DNA of 45,144 nucleotides from an uncultured Bacteroidota bacterium (GTDB taxonomy: Bacteria > Bacteroidota > Bacteroidia > AKYH767-A > OLB10). The stretch spans positions 1-45,144 of the forward strand of contig CAIRUC010000042.1 in assembly GCA_903881665.1 (NCBI GenBank), in the 5' to 3' direction. The position numbers and the translations under genes are program-made. Positions within the stretch are counted from its first letter, which is position 1. The number at the start of each line of letters is the position of its first letter. Positions 15,919 through 24,459 of the stretch are shown here, in pieces. Under the pieces are notes generated by a model. The model saw nothing but the letters and a program-made list of their open reading frames with translations, had not been told where the DNA came from and searched no databases.

Positions 15919-17721
15919 ATGTTATTTGAGCTGGAAATTAAAGTGGCCGTCTCTGAGGCCATGCAGAAACTATATGCCATTACACTTACACTTCAAGAGG
16001 TATCTATCAACGCTACTCGCAAGGAGTTCGATGGTGATTTAACTGTTGTTGTTTTTAATTTGGCAAAGCAAGCCCGAAAAAGTCCCGATCAACTAGCGAA
16101 TGAATTGGGAGCTGCCGTTATGGAGACATCGGCGCCCGTTTCTTCTTTTAACGTGGTAAAAGGCTTTTTAAACCTTGTTATAAAAAGGGAAAAATGGTTG
16201 TCGTCGTTTCAGAGTTTTACCTCATCAGGGTATCCGGTGTTATCATTAAACAATGCATCCGAAATGCCTTTGTTAGTTGAATATAGTAGTCCGAATACTA
16301 ATAAGCCACTTCATTTAGGTCATTTACGTAATATATTGCTAGGATATTCGGTAGCTGAAATCTTGAAAGCGGCCGGACATCCTGTTCAAAAGGTAAATTT
16401 AGTAAACGACCGAGGTATTCATATTTGCAAGTCGATGATTGCTTGGCAAAAGTCTGGTAACGGTGAAACTCCTGAATCAACTGGATTGAAAGGTGATCAT
16501 TTGGTTGGTAAATACTATGTAGAATTCGACAAGATTTATAAATCCGAGGTTTCGGCATTGATTGAAAAAGGACAATCGGAGGAAGATGCTAAGAAGTTTG
16601 CTCCCATCATGCTTGAAGCGCAAGAGATGTTACGTAAGTGGGAAGCGAACGATGCCGAAACTATCAAATTATGGGAAACCATGAATTCATGGGTTTATGC
16701 CGGCTTCAATAGCACCTATGCATTGATGGGTGTCGATTTTGATAAGATGTATTATGAATCGCAAACTTATTTACTTGGTAAAGAAATTGTGCAAGATGGC
16801 CTCGATAAAGGTGTTTTTTATAAGAAAGAAGATGGTTCGGTTTGGGTTGATTTAACTGGCGAAGGACTCGATCATAAGTTATTATTGCGTAGCGATGGTA
16901 CTAGTGTTTATCTTACGCAAGATTTAGGTACAGCCCGACTTCGTTATCAAGAAACGGGATTCAGTAAATTGATTTATGTAGTAGGAAACGAACAAGACTA
17001 CCACTTTAAAGTATTGAAGTTGGCAATGAAGAAATTGGGGTATGAATGGTGGAATGATTTATTTCATTTGTCGTATGCAATGGTCGATCTACCTTCGGGT
17101 AAGATGAAATCGAGGGAAGGATCTGTGGTAGATGCTGACGATTTAATGAATGAAATGATAACGGAAGCTTCAATTATTACCAAAGAGTTGGGTAAAATCG
17201 ACGACTTCGATAGTGATGAAGCGAATCGCTTATATAAAATGTTAGGACTCGGCGCTTTAAAATACTATATCCTAAAAGTAGATCCAGAAAAACGAATGCT
17301 TTTTAACCCAGCAGAGTCGATTGATTTTAATGGCAATACCGGACCCTTTATTCAGTATACCTACGCTCGAATTCGTTCGGTAATTCGTAAAGGAGCAACA
17401 ATTCAGGATATGGCAGGTTATCAATCGACGGAATTAGTTGCAGACTTTGCTTTTAATGATAAAGAATATGGGTTGATGAAAATGATATTGTCGTACCCTT
17501 ATGAATTAGAAACAGCGGCTGAGAAATATAGTCCAGCAATTATGGCCAATTATGCCTTTGAATTAGCTAAAAATTACAATCAGTTTTACCATGAGAATCC
17601 TATAGTTGATAAAGCCGACGTAAATACATCGGTATATCGATTAAAATTATCGGAAGCATGTGCCGACATACTGAGTAAGACTTTGGCTTTATTAGGCATT
17701 CAGGTTCCAGATCGAATGTAA
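15919..17721 (+). CDS. argS: Arginyl-tRNA synthetase
   Basis: Class Ia aminoacyl-tRNA synthetase of 600 residues that charges tRNA-Arg. The N-terminal additional domain (residues about 1-110) is followed by VEYSSPNTNKPLHLGHLRN with the HIGH-type motif HLGH at 132-135, and LVNDRGIHICKSM. The KMSKS-type loop is KMKSR at 395-399. The C-terminal third (from FIQYTYARIRSVIR) is the DALR anticodon-binding domain. Length and order are standard. It is the first gene of a very compact operon: the next gene starts one base after its stop. Confidence 0.96.
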   Translation: MLFELEIKVAVSEAMQKLYAITLTLQEVSINATRKEFDGDLTVVVFNLAKQARKSPDQLANELGAAVMETSAPVSSFNVVKGFLNLVIKREKWLSSFQSFTSSGYPVLSLNNASEMPLLVEYSSPNTNKPLHLGHLRNILLGYSVAEILKAAGHPVQKVNLVNDRGIHICKSMIAWQKSGNGETPESTGLKGDHLVGKYYVEFDKIYKSEVSALIEKGQSEEDAKKFAPIMLEAQEMLRKWEANDAETIKLWETMNSWVYAGFNSTYALMGVDFDKMYYESQTYLLGKEIVQDGLDKGVFYKKEDGSVWVDLTGEGLDHKLLLRSDGTSVYLTQDLGTARLRYQETGFSKLIYVVGNEQDYHFKVLKLAMKKLGYEWWNDLFHLSYAMVDLPSGKMKSREGSVVDADDLMNEMITEASIITKELGKIDDFDSDEANRLYKMLGLGALKYYILKVDPEKRMLFNPAESIDFNGNTGPFIQYTYARIRSVIRKGATIQDMAGYQSTELVADFAFNDKEYGLMKMILSYPYELETAAEKYSPAIMANYAFELAKNYNQFYHENPIVDKADVNTSVYRLKLSEACADILSKTLALLGIQVPDRM

Positions 17722-17722
17722 G

Positions 17723-18334
17723 ATGAAACCCGTACAAACTATTATTATTGCAGTTATTATAGTAAATGCGTGGATTGTTGTTTTATTTAGAACAGATAGT
17801 CCTGCTCACTCGAGTTTGCCTGTATTCATGACACAAGGTATACATACTGGAGATATCGTTCTCCGTAGAGGTAAAGGACTTATTAGTGATAAATTCAGAA
17901 GGATGTCGCTTTCAGATAAAAGTTTTTCGCATTCCGGTATTATTGTAAAAGACGGAGATACGTTTTATGTGTATCATATGTACCAAGACATGGCGAATCC
18001 AGGTTTGAAAAAAGAAATTCTTTGCGAGTTTGTAGATCCATTGGTAAGTTCAATGTCGGCAGTATGTCGTTACGATATTGATGATATTCAGAAAAAAGAA
18101 TTAGAAAAAAATATTCATTGGAATTACTCCAATCAGTGTACCTTTGACGATAAATTTGAATTGGGGAATGATGCTTATTACTGTACGGAATGGATTCGGC
18201 ACGAGTTTACAATAGTCACTAAAGACAGTACGTATATACCAACTTCTCAAATTGATGATTTTGAATATGTCGCCCCTGACAATCTTTATCTCAATCAACA
18301 CGCACAACTCATCTTTAAATTCCCAACACGATAA
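17723..18334 (+). CDS. YiiX-like permuted NlpC/P60 (papain-like) protein
   Basis: A 203-residue protein with one N-terminal hydrophobic segment (about 5-22), so either membrane anchored or exported. The sequence follows the circularly permuted NlpC/P60-like YiiX/YebB group: GIHTGDIVLRRG first, then FSHSGIIV with the candidate catalytic His70, then YYCTEWIRHE with the candidate nucleophile Cys154. Relatives are thought to cut amide or ester bonds or bind lipid, and the substrate is unknown. It begins one base after the argS stop and is followed one base later by the next gene. Expression is therefore tied to argS. Confidence 0.8.
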   Translation: MKPVQTIIIAVIIVNAWIVVLFRTDSPAHSSLPVFMTQGIHTGDIVLRRGKGLISDKFRRMSLSDKSFSHSGIIVKDGDTFYVYHMYQDMANPGLKKEILCEFVDPLVSSMSAVCRYDIDDIQKKELEKNIHWNYSNQCTFDDKFELGNDAYYCTEWIRHEFTIVTKDSTYIPTSQIDDFEYVAPDNLYLNQHAQLIFKFPTR

Positions 18335-18335
18335 A

Positions 18336-18779
18336 ATGAAAAAGTATATTTTTGGTTTCTTTCTATTAAGTTCTGTTTTGTTATATTCTTGTCAGAAGGC
18401 TGATTCACCAAAAGTGGTGGCAGAGAAATTTCTAAATGCCATGAGTGAACGCAATTATGTAGAGGCTGGCAAATATGCTACTAAAGAGACGAAAAAGCTT
18501 TTAAAACAATTGCAGAGAATCGACGAATTAAGTGGACCTTCTGATGATTTAAAGCCTGATAAAATATCGATAGTTTCAGAAGAAATACAAGGACATAAAG
18601 CGGTTGTATACTTCAAAGAAGAAGGAAATGATTTGGAGCAGAAAGTAACATTGAAAAAAGTAGAAGAGGGCGGTAATGCTGAATGGCAAATTGCTTTAAA
18701 GAAAGAAGAAATAAGATTAAACCGTGATCCAGGCCTCGATCTTCAGCAAGAAGTTGAGTCACCTAAAATGCCATCCTAA
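18336..18779 (+). CDS. DUF4878-type lipoprotein
   Basis: A 147-residue lipoprotein with signal MKKYIFGFFLLSSVLLYSC (lipid-modified Cys19). The mature part begins with SPKVVAEKFLNAMSERNYVEAGKYATKET, the pattern of DUF4878, a small NTF2-like fold found in many exported bacterial proteins, and ends with an acidic proline-containing tail. The ATG at 18336 is chosen because it gives the signal peptide directly; the open frame extends 28 codons upstream into the previous gene. It is the third gene of the argS operon. Function is unknown. Confidence 0.82.
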   Translation: MKKYIFGFFLLSSVLLYSCQKADSPKVVAEKFLNAMSERNYVEAGKYATKETKKLLKQLQRIDELSGPSDDLKPDKISIVSEEIQGHKAVVYFKEEGNDLEQKVTLKKVEEGGNAEWQIALKKEEIRLNRDPGLDLQQEVESPKMPS

Positions 18780-18783
18780 TAAT

Positions 18784-19269
18784 ATGTTATATCCTTTACA
18801 AGAATTGTCTGTACAATCGAGAGTGTGGGTTTATACTGCAGATCGATTTATTACCGTGAGTGAAGAGGCAAAATTGGAAGAAATTGTTTCCAGCTTTGTT
18901 GAAAATTGGACTGCTCACAACGAAGCACTAAAAGCCTCATTTGTAATTTTACATGGTACAGTATTGTTGATAGCTGTTGATGAATCTGCAGCAAATGCAA
19001 GTGGTTGTTCTCAGGACAAACTAAGTCAATGTATCAAGAAAACTGAAAAAGAATTAGGACTGACTTTGCTCGACCGATTTAGAGTAGTTGCGAAAATTGG
19101 TGATGAATGGTTGAATTTGCATGCCAATGAATTTGTTGAAAAAGTTAAAAGCGGACAATTATCGAGAGATACTACTGTTGTAAATACACTCATCACTGAA
19201 TTAGGTGATTTGAGAGTCCAATTTGAGTTGCCCGCATCTTCAACTTGGTTAAATAGATACTTTAATTGA
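18784..19269 (+). CDS. Conserved Bacteroidota protein (often labelled ABC transporter ATPase)
   Basis: A 161-residue soluble protein. It belongs to a small conserved Bacteroidota family whose database name is commonly 'ABC transporter ATPase', although I see no Walker A, signature or Walker B motif. Marks that I recall as conserved are RVWVYTADR near the N terminus, WTAHNEALKASF, DESAANASGCSQDK with its Cys, LLDRF, VVNTLITELGDL and the terminal STWLNRYF. The ATG at 18784 is four bases after the preceding stop, and the longer frame overlaps that gene. It is the fourth gene of the argS operon. Function unknown. Confidence 0.75.
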   Translation: MLYPLQELSVQSRVWVYTADRFITVSEEAKLEEIVSSFVENWTAHNEALKASFVILHGTVLLIAVDESAANASGCSQDKLSQCIKKTEKELGLTLLDRFRVVAKIGDEWLNLHANEFVEKVKSGQLSRDTTVVNTLITELGDLRVQFELPASSTWLNRYFN

Positions 19270-19270
19270 A

Positions 19271-19399
19271 ATGAAAAAAGGTCAGAATCCTGCATTGAGT
19301 ATTTTGCAGTTGATTGTTGTGTTTATACTCTTTTATGTTGTTTGGAAATTTTTGAAGTACGAGTTAGCTCAGCACTTTGAAAAGCCCATTCAACCTTAA
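19271..19399 (+). CDS. Small single-pass membrane protein, 42 residues
   Basis: A short reading frame that begins one base after the stop of the preceding gene. It starts MKKGQNPALSILQLIVVF, has one strongly hydrophobic helix (about residues 10-28) and ends in a charged tail (KYELAQHFEKPIQP). The positive residues before the helix predict a cytoplasmic N terminus by the positive-inside rule, though the tail also carries Lys. The junction spacing matches the rest of the argS operon, and a terminator follows directly, which is why I accept it as real. Function unknown. Confidence 0.65.
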   Translation: MKKGQNPALSILQLIVVFILFYVVWKFLKYELAQHFEKPIQP

Positions 19400-19405
19400 G
19401 TAAAT

Positions 19406-19439
19406 AAAAAACACTGAAAGTAATACTTCAGGGTTTTTT
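19406..19439. terminator. Bidirectional terminator between argS operon and terC-like gene
   Basis: Arms 19406-19418 and 19427-19439 pair with one mismatch (AAAAAACACTGAA against TTCAGGGTTTTTT). It sits between two convergent transcription units and has A and T runs on either side, so it can serve both. Confidence 0.75.
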
Positions 19440-19441
19440 GT

Positions 19442-20173
19442 TTAATTCTTTTCAGGCCCTTTTTTGCGTATGCGCATATTCAATAATTCTACAATAAGTG
19501 AGAACGCCATTGCGAAGTAAATATATCCTTTAGGTACTTCTTGATGGAAGGCTTCTAGCGTGAGCATAAATCCGATCATTAATAAAAACGACAATGCTAA
19601 CATTTTGATAGTAGGATGGCGGTTTACGAAATCAGATACAGACTTTGCTGCAGCTAACATCACCAACATTGAAATAACAACAGCCAAAATCATTGTTAAA
19701 ATATGATTTACCAAACCTACTGCAGTTAATATAGAATCGAAAGAGAAAACGATATCGAGTCCTACAATTTGCAAGATGGCCGTGTTCATGGTTAGTTTCT
19801 TTAAATTCGGATTGGTATGATCTTCTTCACCTCGCACCTTAGCATGAATCTCTGTGGTGCTCTTGGCCATCAAGAATAATCCCCCTAATAGCAAGACAAT
19901 GTCGCGCCCACTAAAATCGAAATTCATTATAGAAAACCAGGGCTCTTTTAATTCAACAATCCAGCTTAAACAAAACAGTAATCCGATTCGAATAAATAAG
20001 GCCAGTATTAAACCAATACGACGCGCTTTTTCTTGTAAATTTTTTGGTAATTTACCTGCTAAAATAGAGATGAAAATGATATTATCGATTCCTAAAACTA
20101 TTTCCATTACAATCAAGGTTATCAAGCCGATAAGGCCGTCGATCGTCATTAAATGTGCAAATTCTGATTCCAT
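19442..20173 (-). CDS. TerC-family integral membrane protein
   Basis: A 243-residue protein with about seven hydrophobic segments. The TerC signature is clear: MEIVLGIDNIIFISILAGKL near the N terminus with the conserved acidic and Asn residues, and VGLDIVFSFDSILTAVGLV in the middle as its internal counterpart. TerC proteins are linked to tellurite resistance and, in Alx/MeeF-type members, to manganese export. Length and form fit the YgdQ/YoaE-type short proteins. The gene is divergent from the TonB-dependent receptor gene, and an exact TAAATTTG element lies 17 bases from its ATG. Confidence 0.9.
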   Translation of the reverse strand: MESEFAHLMTIDGLIGLITLIVMEIVLGIDNIIFISILAGKLPKNLQEKARRIGLILALFIRIGLLFCLSWIVELKEPWFSIMNFDFSGRDIVLLLGGLFLMAKSTTEIHAKVRGEEDHTNPNLKKLTMNTAILQIVGLDIVFSFDSILTAVGLVNHILTMILAVVISMLVMLAAAKSVSDFVNRHPTIKMLALSFLLMIGFMLTLEAFHQEVPKGYIYFAMAFSLIVELLNMRIRKKGPEKN

Positions 20174-20190
20174 AGTAAAGTTTAACTCTG

Positions 20191-20198
20191 CAAATTTA
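20191..20198 (-). promoter_or_regulatory. Candidate -7 element (TAAATTTG) for terC-like gene
   Basis: An exact TAnnTTTG match on the minus strand ends 17 bases before the ATG at 20173. No TTTG lies 19 bases upstream. Confidence 0.45.
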
Positions 20199-20266
20199 GT
20201 GTTTATCTCTTACTTCATGAAGAAGGCAAAACTTAAATTTTATTTTCTTTAAAACAATTAGTGGTA

Positions 20267-20322
20267 TTTCACATTATCTAACTAGCAATACTCAATTAGT
20301 ACAATGCTAATTAAATGTGAAA
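20267..20322. promoter_or_regulatory. Nested palindrome in divergent promoter region
   Basis: Three stacked inverted repeats share one centre: TTTCACATT (20267-20275) with AATGTGAAA (20314-20322), perfect over 9 bases; AACTAGCA (20280-20287) with TGCTAATT (20305-20312), 7 of 8; and TACT (20289-20292) with AGTA (20298-20301). It lies between the terC-like and TonB receptor promoters and could be a regulator site or a cruciform/hairpin element. Confidence 0.6.
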
Positions 20323-20370
20323 AAATAGTATTAAATTCTTTCACTGAATAAACAAGTAAATTGGATGTGT

Positions 20371-20378
20371 TAGATTTG
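20371..20378 (+). promoter_or_regulatory. Candidate -7 element (TAGATTTG) for TonB receptor operon
   Basis: An exact TAnnTTTG match ends 10 bases before the ATG at 20389, which implies a very short leader. The -33 position lacks TTTG. Confidence 0.45.
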
Positions 20379-20388
20379 CACCATTATT

Positions 20389-22824
20389 ATGAAAAAGTAT
20401 ATACTCTTACTCTTCTTTGCTGTTTTCGTTGTTTTCAATACTTCAGCACAGACACCCAAAGCCCAAAAATATACGTTAAGTGGATACGTGAAGGATATCA
20501 CTTCAGGTGAATACTTGATTGGCACTTCTGTTTATATTAAGGAACTGCAAAAGGGCGTTAGTTGTAATGCCTATGGCTTTTATTCAGTTACTATTGAAAG
20601 CGGGATCTATACAATAATTACCAGCTTTGTGGGTTATCAGGAAAAATTGTTGTCGGTAACACTTGACAAGAATCAATCCTTAAACATTGACTTATCTCCT
20701 CGTGTGGTTGAAACCAAGGAAGTAGTAGTTAGTGCGCAAAAATCCGACAAAAACGTAAAAGGAACACAGATGGGCCGGGTAGAAGTGGAGGTTGAGCAAA
20801 TTAAATCGCTTCCCGCATTGATGGGTGAAGTGGATGTTTTAAAAGCGATACAGTTGTTGCCTGGAGTAAAATCGGCGGGTGAAGGTAATTCAGGTTTTTA
20901 TGTGCGTGGAGGTGGTCCCGATCAGAATTTAATTCTTCTCGACGAAGCAGTAGTTTATAATGCTTCACATTTATTTGGTTTTTTCTCGGTATTCAACAGT
21001 GATGCTATCAAAAATATTTCACTTACCAAGGGAGGAATGCCAGCACAATACGGAGGGCGATTAGCCTCAGTACTAGATATAAGCATGAAGGAAGGTAATA
21101 ATAAAGAATTTCATGGAGATGGCGGACTTGGTTATATTGCATCTCGATTAACACTGGAAGGTCCAATTGTTAAAAATAAAAGTTCGTTTATTATTTCAGG
21201 CCGCCGAACATTTATTGATTTATTTTTGAGAGAACCCTTTATCGATAAGAACTCGAATTTTGCTGGGAATAGTTATTATTTTTATGATTTAAACGCAAAA
21301 ATTAATTATACGCTATCTCAAAAAGATCGATTGTTTGCGAGCGGATATTTTGGTAGAGATGTGTTTAACTTTAAGAGTAGCCAAACAGGATTCAAAGTGC
21401 GAATTCCTTGGGGTAATGCAACTGCTTCCTTACGATGGAATCACCTGTATAACGAAAAGCTTTTTTTGAATAGCTCGTTGGTGTTTACCGATTATAAATT
21501 TGAATTTGGAGCTAAACAGCAACAATTTGATTTTAGAATATTTTCAGGAATACGTGACTATGCCGCAAAAGTTGATTTTAATTGGTTTCCTAATATTTTA
21601 CACAATGTAAAATTTGGCGTTAATTATACCTATCATCGATTTACGCCAACCAATGTAAGCGCAACAGCTGGTGATGTAGTTTTTGATTTAGGAAAGATCA
21701 CGCGCTTCTATGCTCATGATATGGCGCTTTATGCCAATGACGAATGGGATATCACTGAGAAATTAAGATTAAATGTAGGATTAAGAGCCACTATGTTCGA
21801 ACATGTGGGTCCGTTTTCGCGTTATGTGCAAGATCCTGTTTTCCCTGGACGATTCATTGATACCATTAATTATAGTACAGGTGAAAAAGTAAAGATGTAC
21901 ACGCATTTAGAACCGAGAATTAATGTTCGATACTCTTTAAATAATAGCTCTTCAGTAAAAGCTTCGTTTACTCAAAACTACCAATACATTCATCTTGCAT
22001 CATTCGGTTCGGTTAGTTTACCTACTGATATATGGGTACCGTGTACTGATTTAGTAAAGCCGCAATTTGGGACGCAGTACTCGTTAGGCTACTTTAAAAA
22101 TCTGAAAGAAAATGTCTTTGAAACTTCAGTTGAATTGTATTACAAAACAATGAAAAATCAAATCGACTACAGAGAAGGATCTACACCCGACCAAGATATT
22201 AGAAATAATCCTGATAATAATTTTGTGTTTGGAGAAGGAGAAAGTTATGGCGCTGAATTTTTTGTAAAGAAATCAAAAGGAAAAGTAACAGGATGGATTG
22301 GTTATACCTTTTCATTTACCAACAAAAAATTCCCTGATTTAAACAACGGCAATAGTTTTCCTACTAAGTACGATCGTAGACATGATGCTTCATTTGTAAT
22401 GACCTATGAATATAATAAAAAATGGACATTCGGAGCTGTTTGGGTATACGCTACAGGCGATGCATTAACGTTACCCTCGCAACGTTACTTTGTTTCATCG
22501 GCGCCTCCTATAGGGGTTGCCGGAAACGGAAGTATAGAGTTTAATAATAACTTCAATGTTTTAAGTGATTACGGTAAACGAAATGACTTCCGCCAAAAAG
22601 CGTATCACCGACTAGATTTATCTGCGACTTTACATGTTCAAAAAGATAGAAAGTACATGAGCGAATGGGTATTCTCTATATATAATTTGTACAGTAGAAT
22701 GAATCCCTATTTTATTTATTTTGATGTGCAAGGAAATTCTGTAGATGGAAATTTAGCGATACAAGCCAAGCAAGTTTCGCTTTTTGGAATGATTCCATCA
22801 GTAACCTATAATTTTAAATTCTAA
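20389..22824 (+). CDS. TonB-dependent outer-membrane receptor
   Basis: An 811-residue outer-membrane transporter energised by TonB. Residues 1-21 are a signal peptide ending in SAQ. A carboxypeptidase-regulatory-like domain follows (about 26-115, YTLSGYVKDITSGEYLIG). Next comes the plug domain from about 130 (LPALMGEVDVLKAIQLLPGV, then GFYVRGGGPDQNLILLDE), and the rest is an aromatic-rich beta barrel ending in a terminal Phe (YNFKF). It is shorter than SusC proteins and has no SusD partner. Instead a DUF4249 lipoprotein gene follows six bases later, a pairing I know as common in Bacteroidota. The imported ligand is unknown. Confidence 0.92.
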   Translation: MKKYILLLFFAVFVVFNTSAQTPKAQKYTLSGYVKDITSGEYLIGTSVYIKELQKGVSCNAYGFYSVTIESGIYTIITSFVGYQEKLLSVTLDKNQSLNIDLSPRVVETKEVVVSAQKSDKNVKGTQMGRVEVEVEQIKSLPALMGEVDVLKAIQLLPGVKSAGEGNSGFYVRGGGPDQNLILLDEAVVYNASHLFGFFSVFNSDAIKNISLTKGGMPAQYGGRLASVLDISMKEGNNKEFHGDGGLGYIASRLTLEGPIVKNKSSFIISGRRTFIDLFLREPFIDKNSNFAGNSYYFYDLNAKINYTLSQKDRLFASGYFGRDVFNFKSSQTGFKVRIPWGNATASLRWNHLYNEKLFLNSSLVFTDYKFEFGAKQQQFDFRIFSGIRDYAAKVDFNWFPNILHNVKFGVNYTYHRFTPTNVSATAGDVVFDLGKITRFYAHDMALYANDEWDITEKLRLNVGLRATMFEHVGPFSRYVQDPVFPGRFIDTINYSTGEKVKMYTHLEPRINVRYSLNNSSSVKASFTQNYQYIHLASFGSVSLPTDIWVPCTDLVKPQFGTQYSLGYFKNLKENVFETSVELYYKTMKNQIDYREGSTPDQDIRNNPDNNFVFGEGESYGAEFFVKKSKGKVTGWIGYTFSFTNKKFPDLNNGNSFPTKYDRRHDASFVMTYEYNKKWTFGAVWVYATGDALTLPSQRYFVSSAPPIGVAGNGSIEFNNNFNVLSDYGKRNDFRQKAYHRLDLSATLHVQKDRKYMSEWVFSIYNLYSRMNPYFIYFDVQGNSVDGNLAIQAKQVSLFGMIPSVTYNFKF

Positions 22825-22830
22825 GCAAAG

Positions 22831-23706
22831 GTGAAAAAGATAGTATACCTATTCGTTTTAGCAGTTGTATTTGCATCCTGCGAAAAAAATATAACCCTCG
22901 ATTTACCTAAGAGTGAATCGAAAGTAGTTGTTGATGGATACGTTGAAACTGGATTGCCGCCTTATATCGTTTTGAGTAGAAGTTCTGGTTATTTTGATCC
23001 TATTAACGCCAGTACTATTAATAATTTACCTGAAACCGGGGCGAAAATTCAAATCAACGACGGATTTCTTTCAGTTGAAATGATTGAAATAGATACCGTC
23101 ATTAATGGTACCATTATACGAGGAATCTATTTCACAAATGCCAATTTAATGATTGGTATTCCTGGAAGAACTTATACAATAAACATCACTACGAAAGCGG
23201 GAGAAGTAATTACTTCTTCAACGAAGTTGCAATTACCTGTAACTCTTGATAGCGCATGGTTTAAATTACAAGAAAATAACGATACGCTAGGATTAACTTG
23301 GGCGCATTTAACCGACCCAGATACAATTGGGAACTGTTATCGGTGGTTTGCGAAAAGAGTAACAAAAGATAATTTATTTTTAGCTCCATTTGGATCAACG
23401 GTTGAAGATAAGTTTTTCAATGGAAAATCGTTTGATTTTGCTTATAATAGAGGAAATATTCAGAACTCTACCGCCGATGATGATAACAATGCGGAAGTGG
23501 GACTATTTAAAAAAGGTGATACTATAATCGTTAAATTCTGTGCTGTTGACAAAGGCACGTTTGAATTTTGGAGAGATGCCGAAAATCAGATGGCGAATAA
23601 TGGAAGTCCTTTTGCCGTGCCTAGCAATATAAAATCGAATATATCGGGTGGATTAGGAGTATTTTCATCGTACAGTCCCGTTTATGATACCATTATTGCA
23701 AGGTGA
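22831..23706 (+). CDS. DUF4249 lipoprotein, partner of TonB receptor
   Basis: A 291-residue lipoprotein starting at a GTG six bases after the receptor stop. The signal MKKIVYLFVLAVVFASC gives lipid-modified Cys17. The mature start, CEKNITLDLPKSESKVVVDGYV followed by PPYIVLSRSSGYF, is the DUF4249 hallmark (split here to stay within the length limit). Such proteins accompany TonB-dependent receptors and probably act at the cell surface in ligand capture, much as SusD does for SusC. This is inferred from genomic pairing, not shown by motif. A strong terminator at 23761-23790 closes the two-gene operon. Confidence 0.85.
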   Translation: MKKIVYLFVLAVVFASCEKNITLDLPKSESKVVVDGYVETGLPPYIVLSRSSGYFDPINASTINNLPETGAKIQINDGFLSVEMIEIDTVINGTIIRGIYFTNANLMIGIPGRTYTINITTKAGEVITSSTKLQLPVTLDSAWFKLQENNDTLGLTWAHLTDPDTIGNCYRWFAKRVTKDNLFLAPFGSTVEDKFFNGKSFDFAYNRGNIQNSTADDDNNAEVGLFKKGDTIIVKFCAVDKGTFEFWRDAENQMANNGSPFAVPSNIKSNISGGLGVFSSYSPVYDTIIAR

Positions 23707-23760
23707 TCTAGATAAAAAAGTAGTGACTAAACCATTCTGTCAAATACGTAGAGATAACTT

Positions 23761-23790
23761 GGGCTTCGAATATTTGCGAAGCCCTTTTTT
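23761..23790 (+). terminator. Rho-independent terminator
   Basis: Perfect 8-base arms (GGGCTTCG at 23761-23768, CGAAGCCC at 23777-23784), an 8-base loop and T6 directly after the stem. It terminates the TonB receptor/DUF4249 operon. Confidence 0.9.
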
Positions 23791-23820
23791 ATTTCAGCAG
23801 ACAGATGTATTTTTAACACT

Positions 23821-24456
23821 GTGAATAATCCTGTTAAGCGAATAAATACTTTGATAAGTAGAGGAGAAGGCGAGATGCTCGATTTTAAAAAAGAAATATC
23901 GAGTGTTCATCGCATTGCTAAGTCTATTGTAGCATTTGCGAATCATCATGGTGGTACATTATTAATCGGTGTCAATGATAACGGTACTATAAGTGGGGTA
24001 AGAGCAGAAGAAGAAAAATTTATGCTTGAAGAATCATCGAAAAAATTTTGTAATCCTCCTGTCGATTTGGTGATTCATGAATGGAATATAATGGGCAAAA
24101 TAGTGTTAGAAGTTATAGTGCCTATTGGAGTTGATAAACCTTATTATGCCATTGATGAAACAGGAAAAGGATGGGTGCATATTCGTCACGCAGATCAATG
24201 TCTTTTAGCCAGTAAGGTTGTTGTAGAGGTGCTTAAACGCAGGCATGGGCATACACAAACATTAATTGTTTATTCTGACATGGAAAAATCGTTACTTGAA
24301 TACTTAAGTGTTCATTCTAAAATAACTTTGAAGGAATACTGCAAGCTCATGAATATTAGTCGCTGGCGCGCGATGAAAATTTTGGTTAATTTAATTAGTG
24401 TGGGAGTGCTTAATGTCTTTAATAATGAAGATCCCGAATTTTATACACTTGCTTAA
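23821..24456 (+). CDS. AlbA_2 (Schlafen-like) domain protein with C-terminal HTH-like region
   Basis: A 211-residue protein beginning at GTG. The N-terminal two thirds match the AlbA_2 (formerly AAA_4) domain shared with Schlafen proteins: GEGEMLDFKKEISSVHRIAK, then AFANHHGGTLLIGVNDNG, and VHIRHADQCLLAS. The C-terminal 60 residues (LLEYLSVHSKITLKEYCKLM onwards) look like a winged helix. Bacterial members are often annotated as ATP-binding or transcriptional regulators, but the biochemical role is unsettled; some relatives act as nucleases. It is isolated: the terminator of the preceding operon lies upstream, and it converges with the SRAP gene with three bases between the two stops. Confidence 0.8.
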   Translation: MNNPVKRINTLISRGEGEMLDFKKEISSVHRIAKSIVAFANHHGGTLLIGVNDNGTISGVRAEEEKFMLEESSKKFCNPPVDLVIHEWNIMGKIVLEVIVPIGVDKPYYAIDETGKGWVHIRHADQCLLASKVVVEVLKRRHGHTQTLIVYSDMEKSLLEYLSVHSKITLKEYCKLMNISRWRAMKILVNLISVGVLNVFNNEDPEFYTLA

Positions 24457-24459
24457 ATA

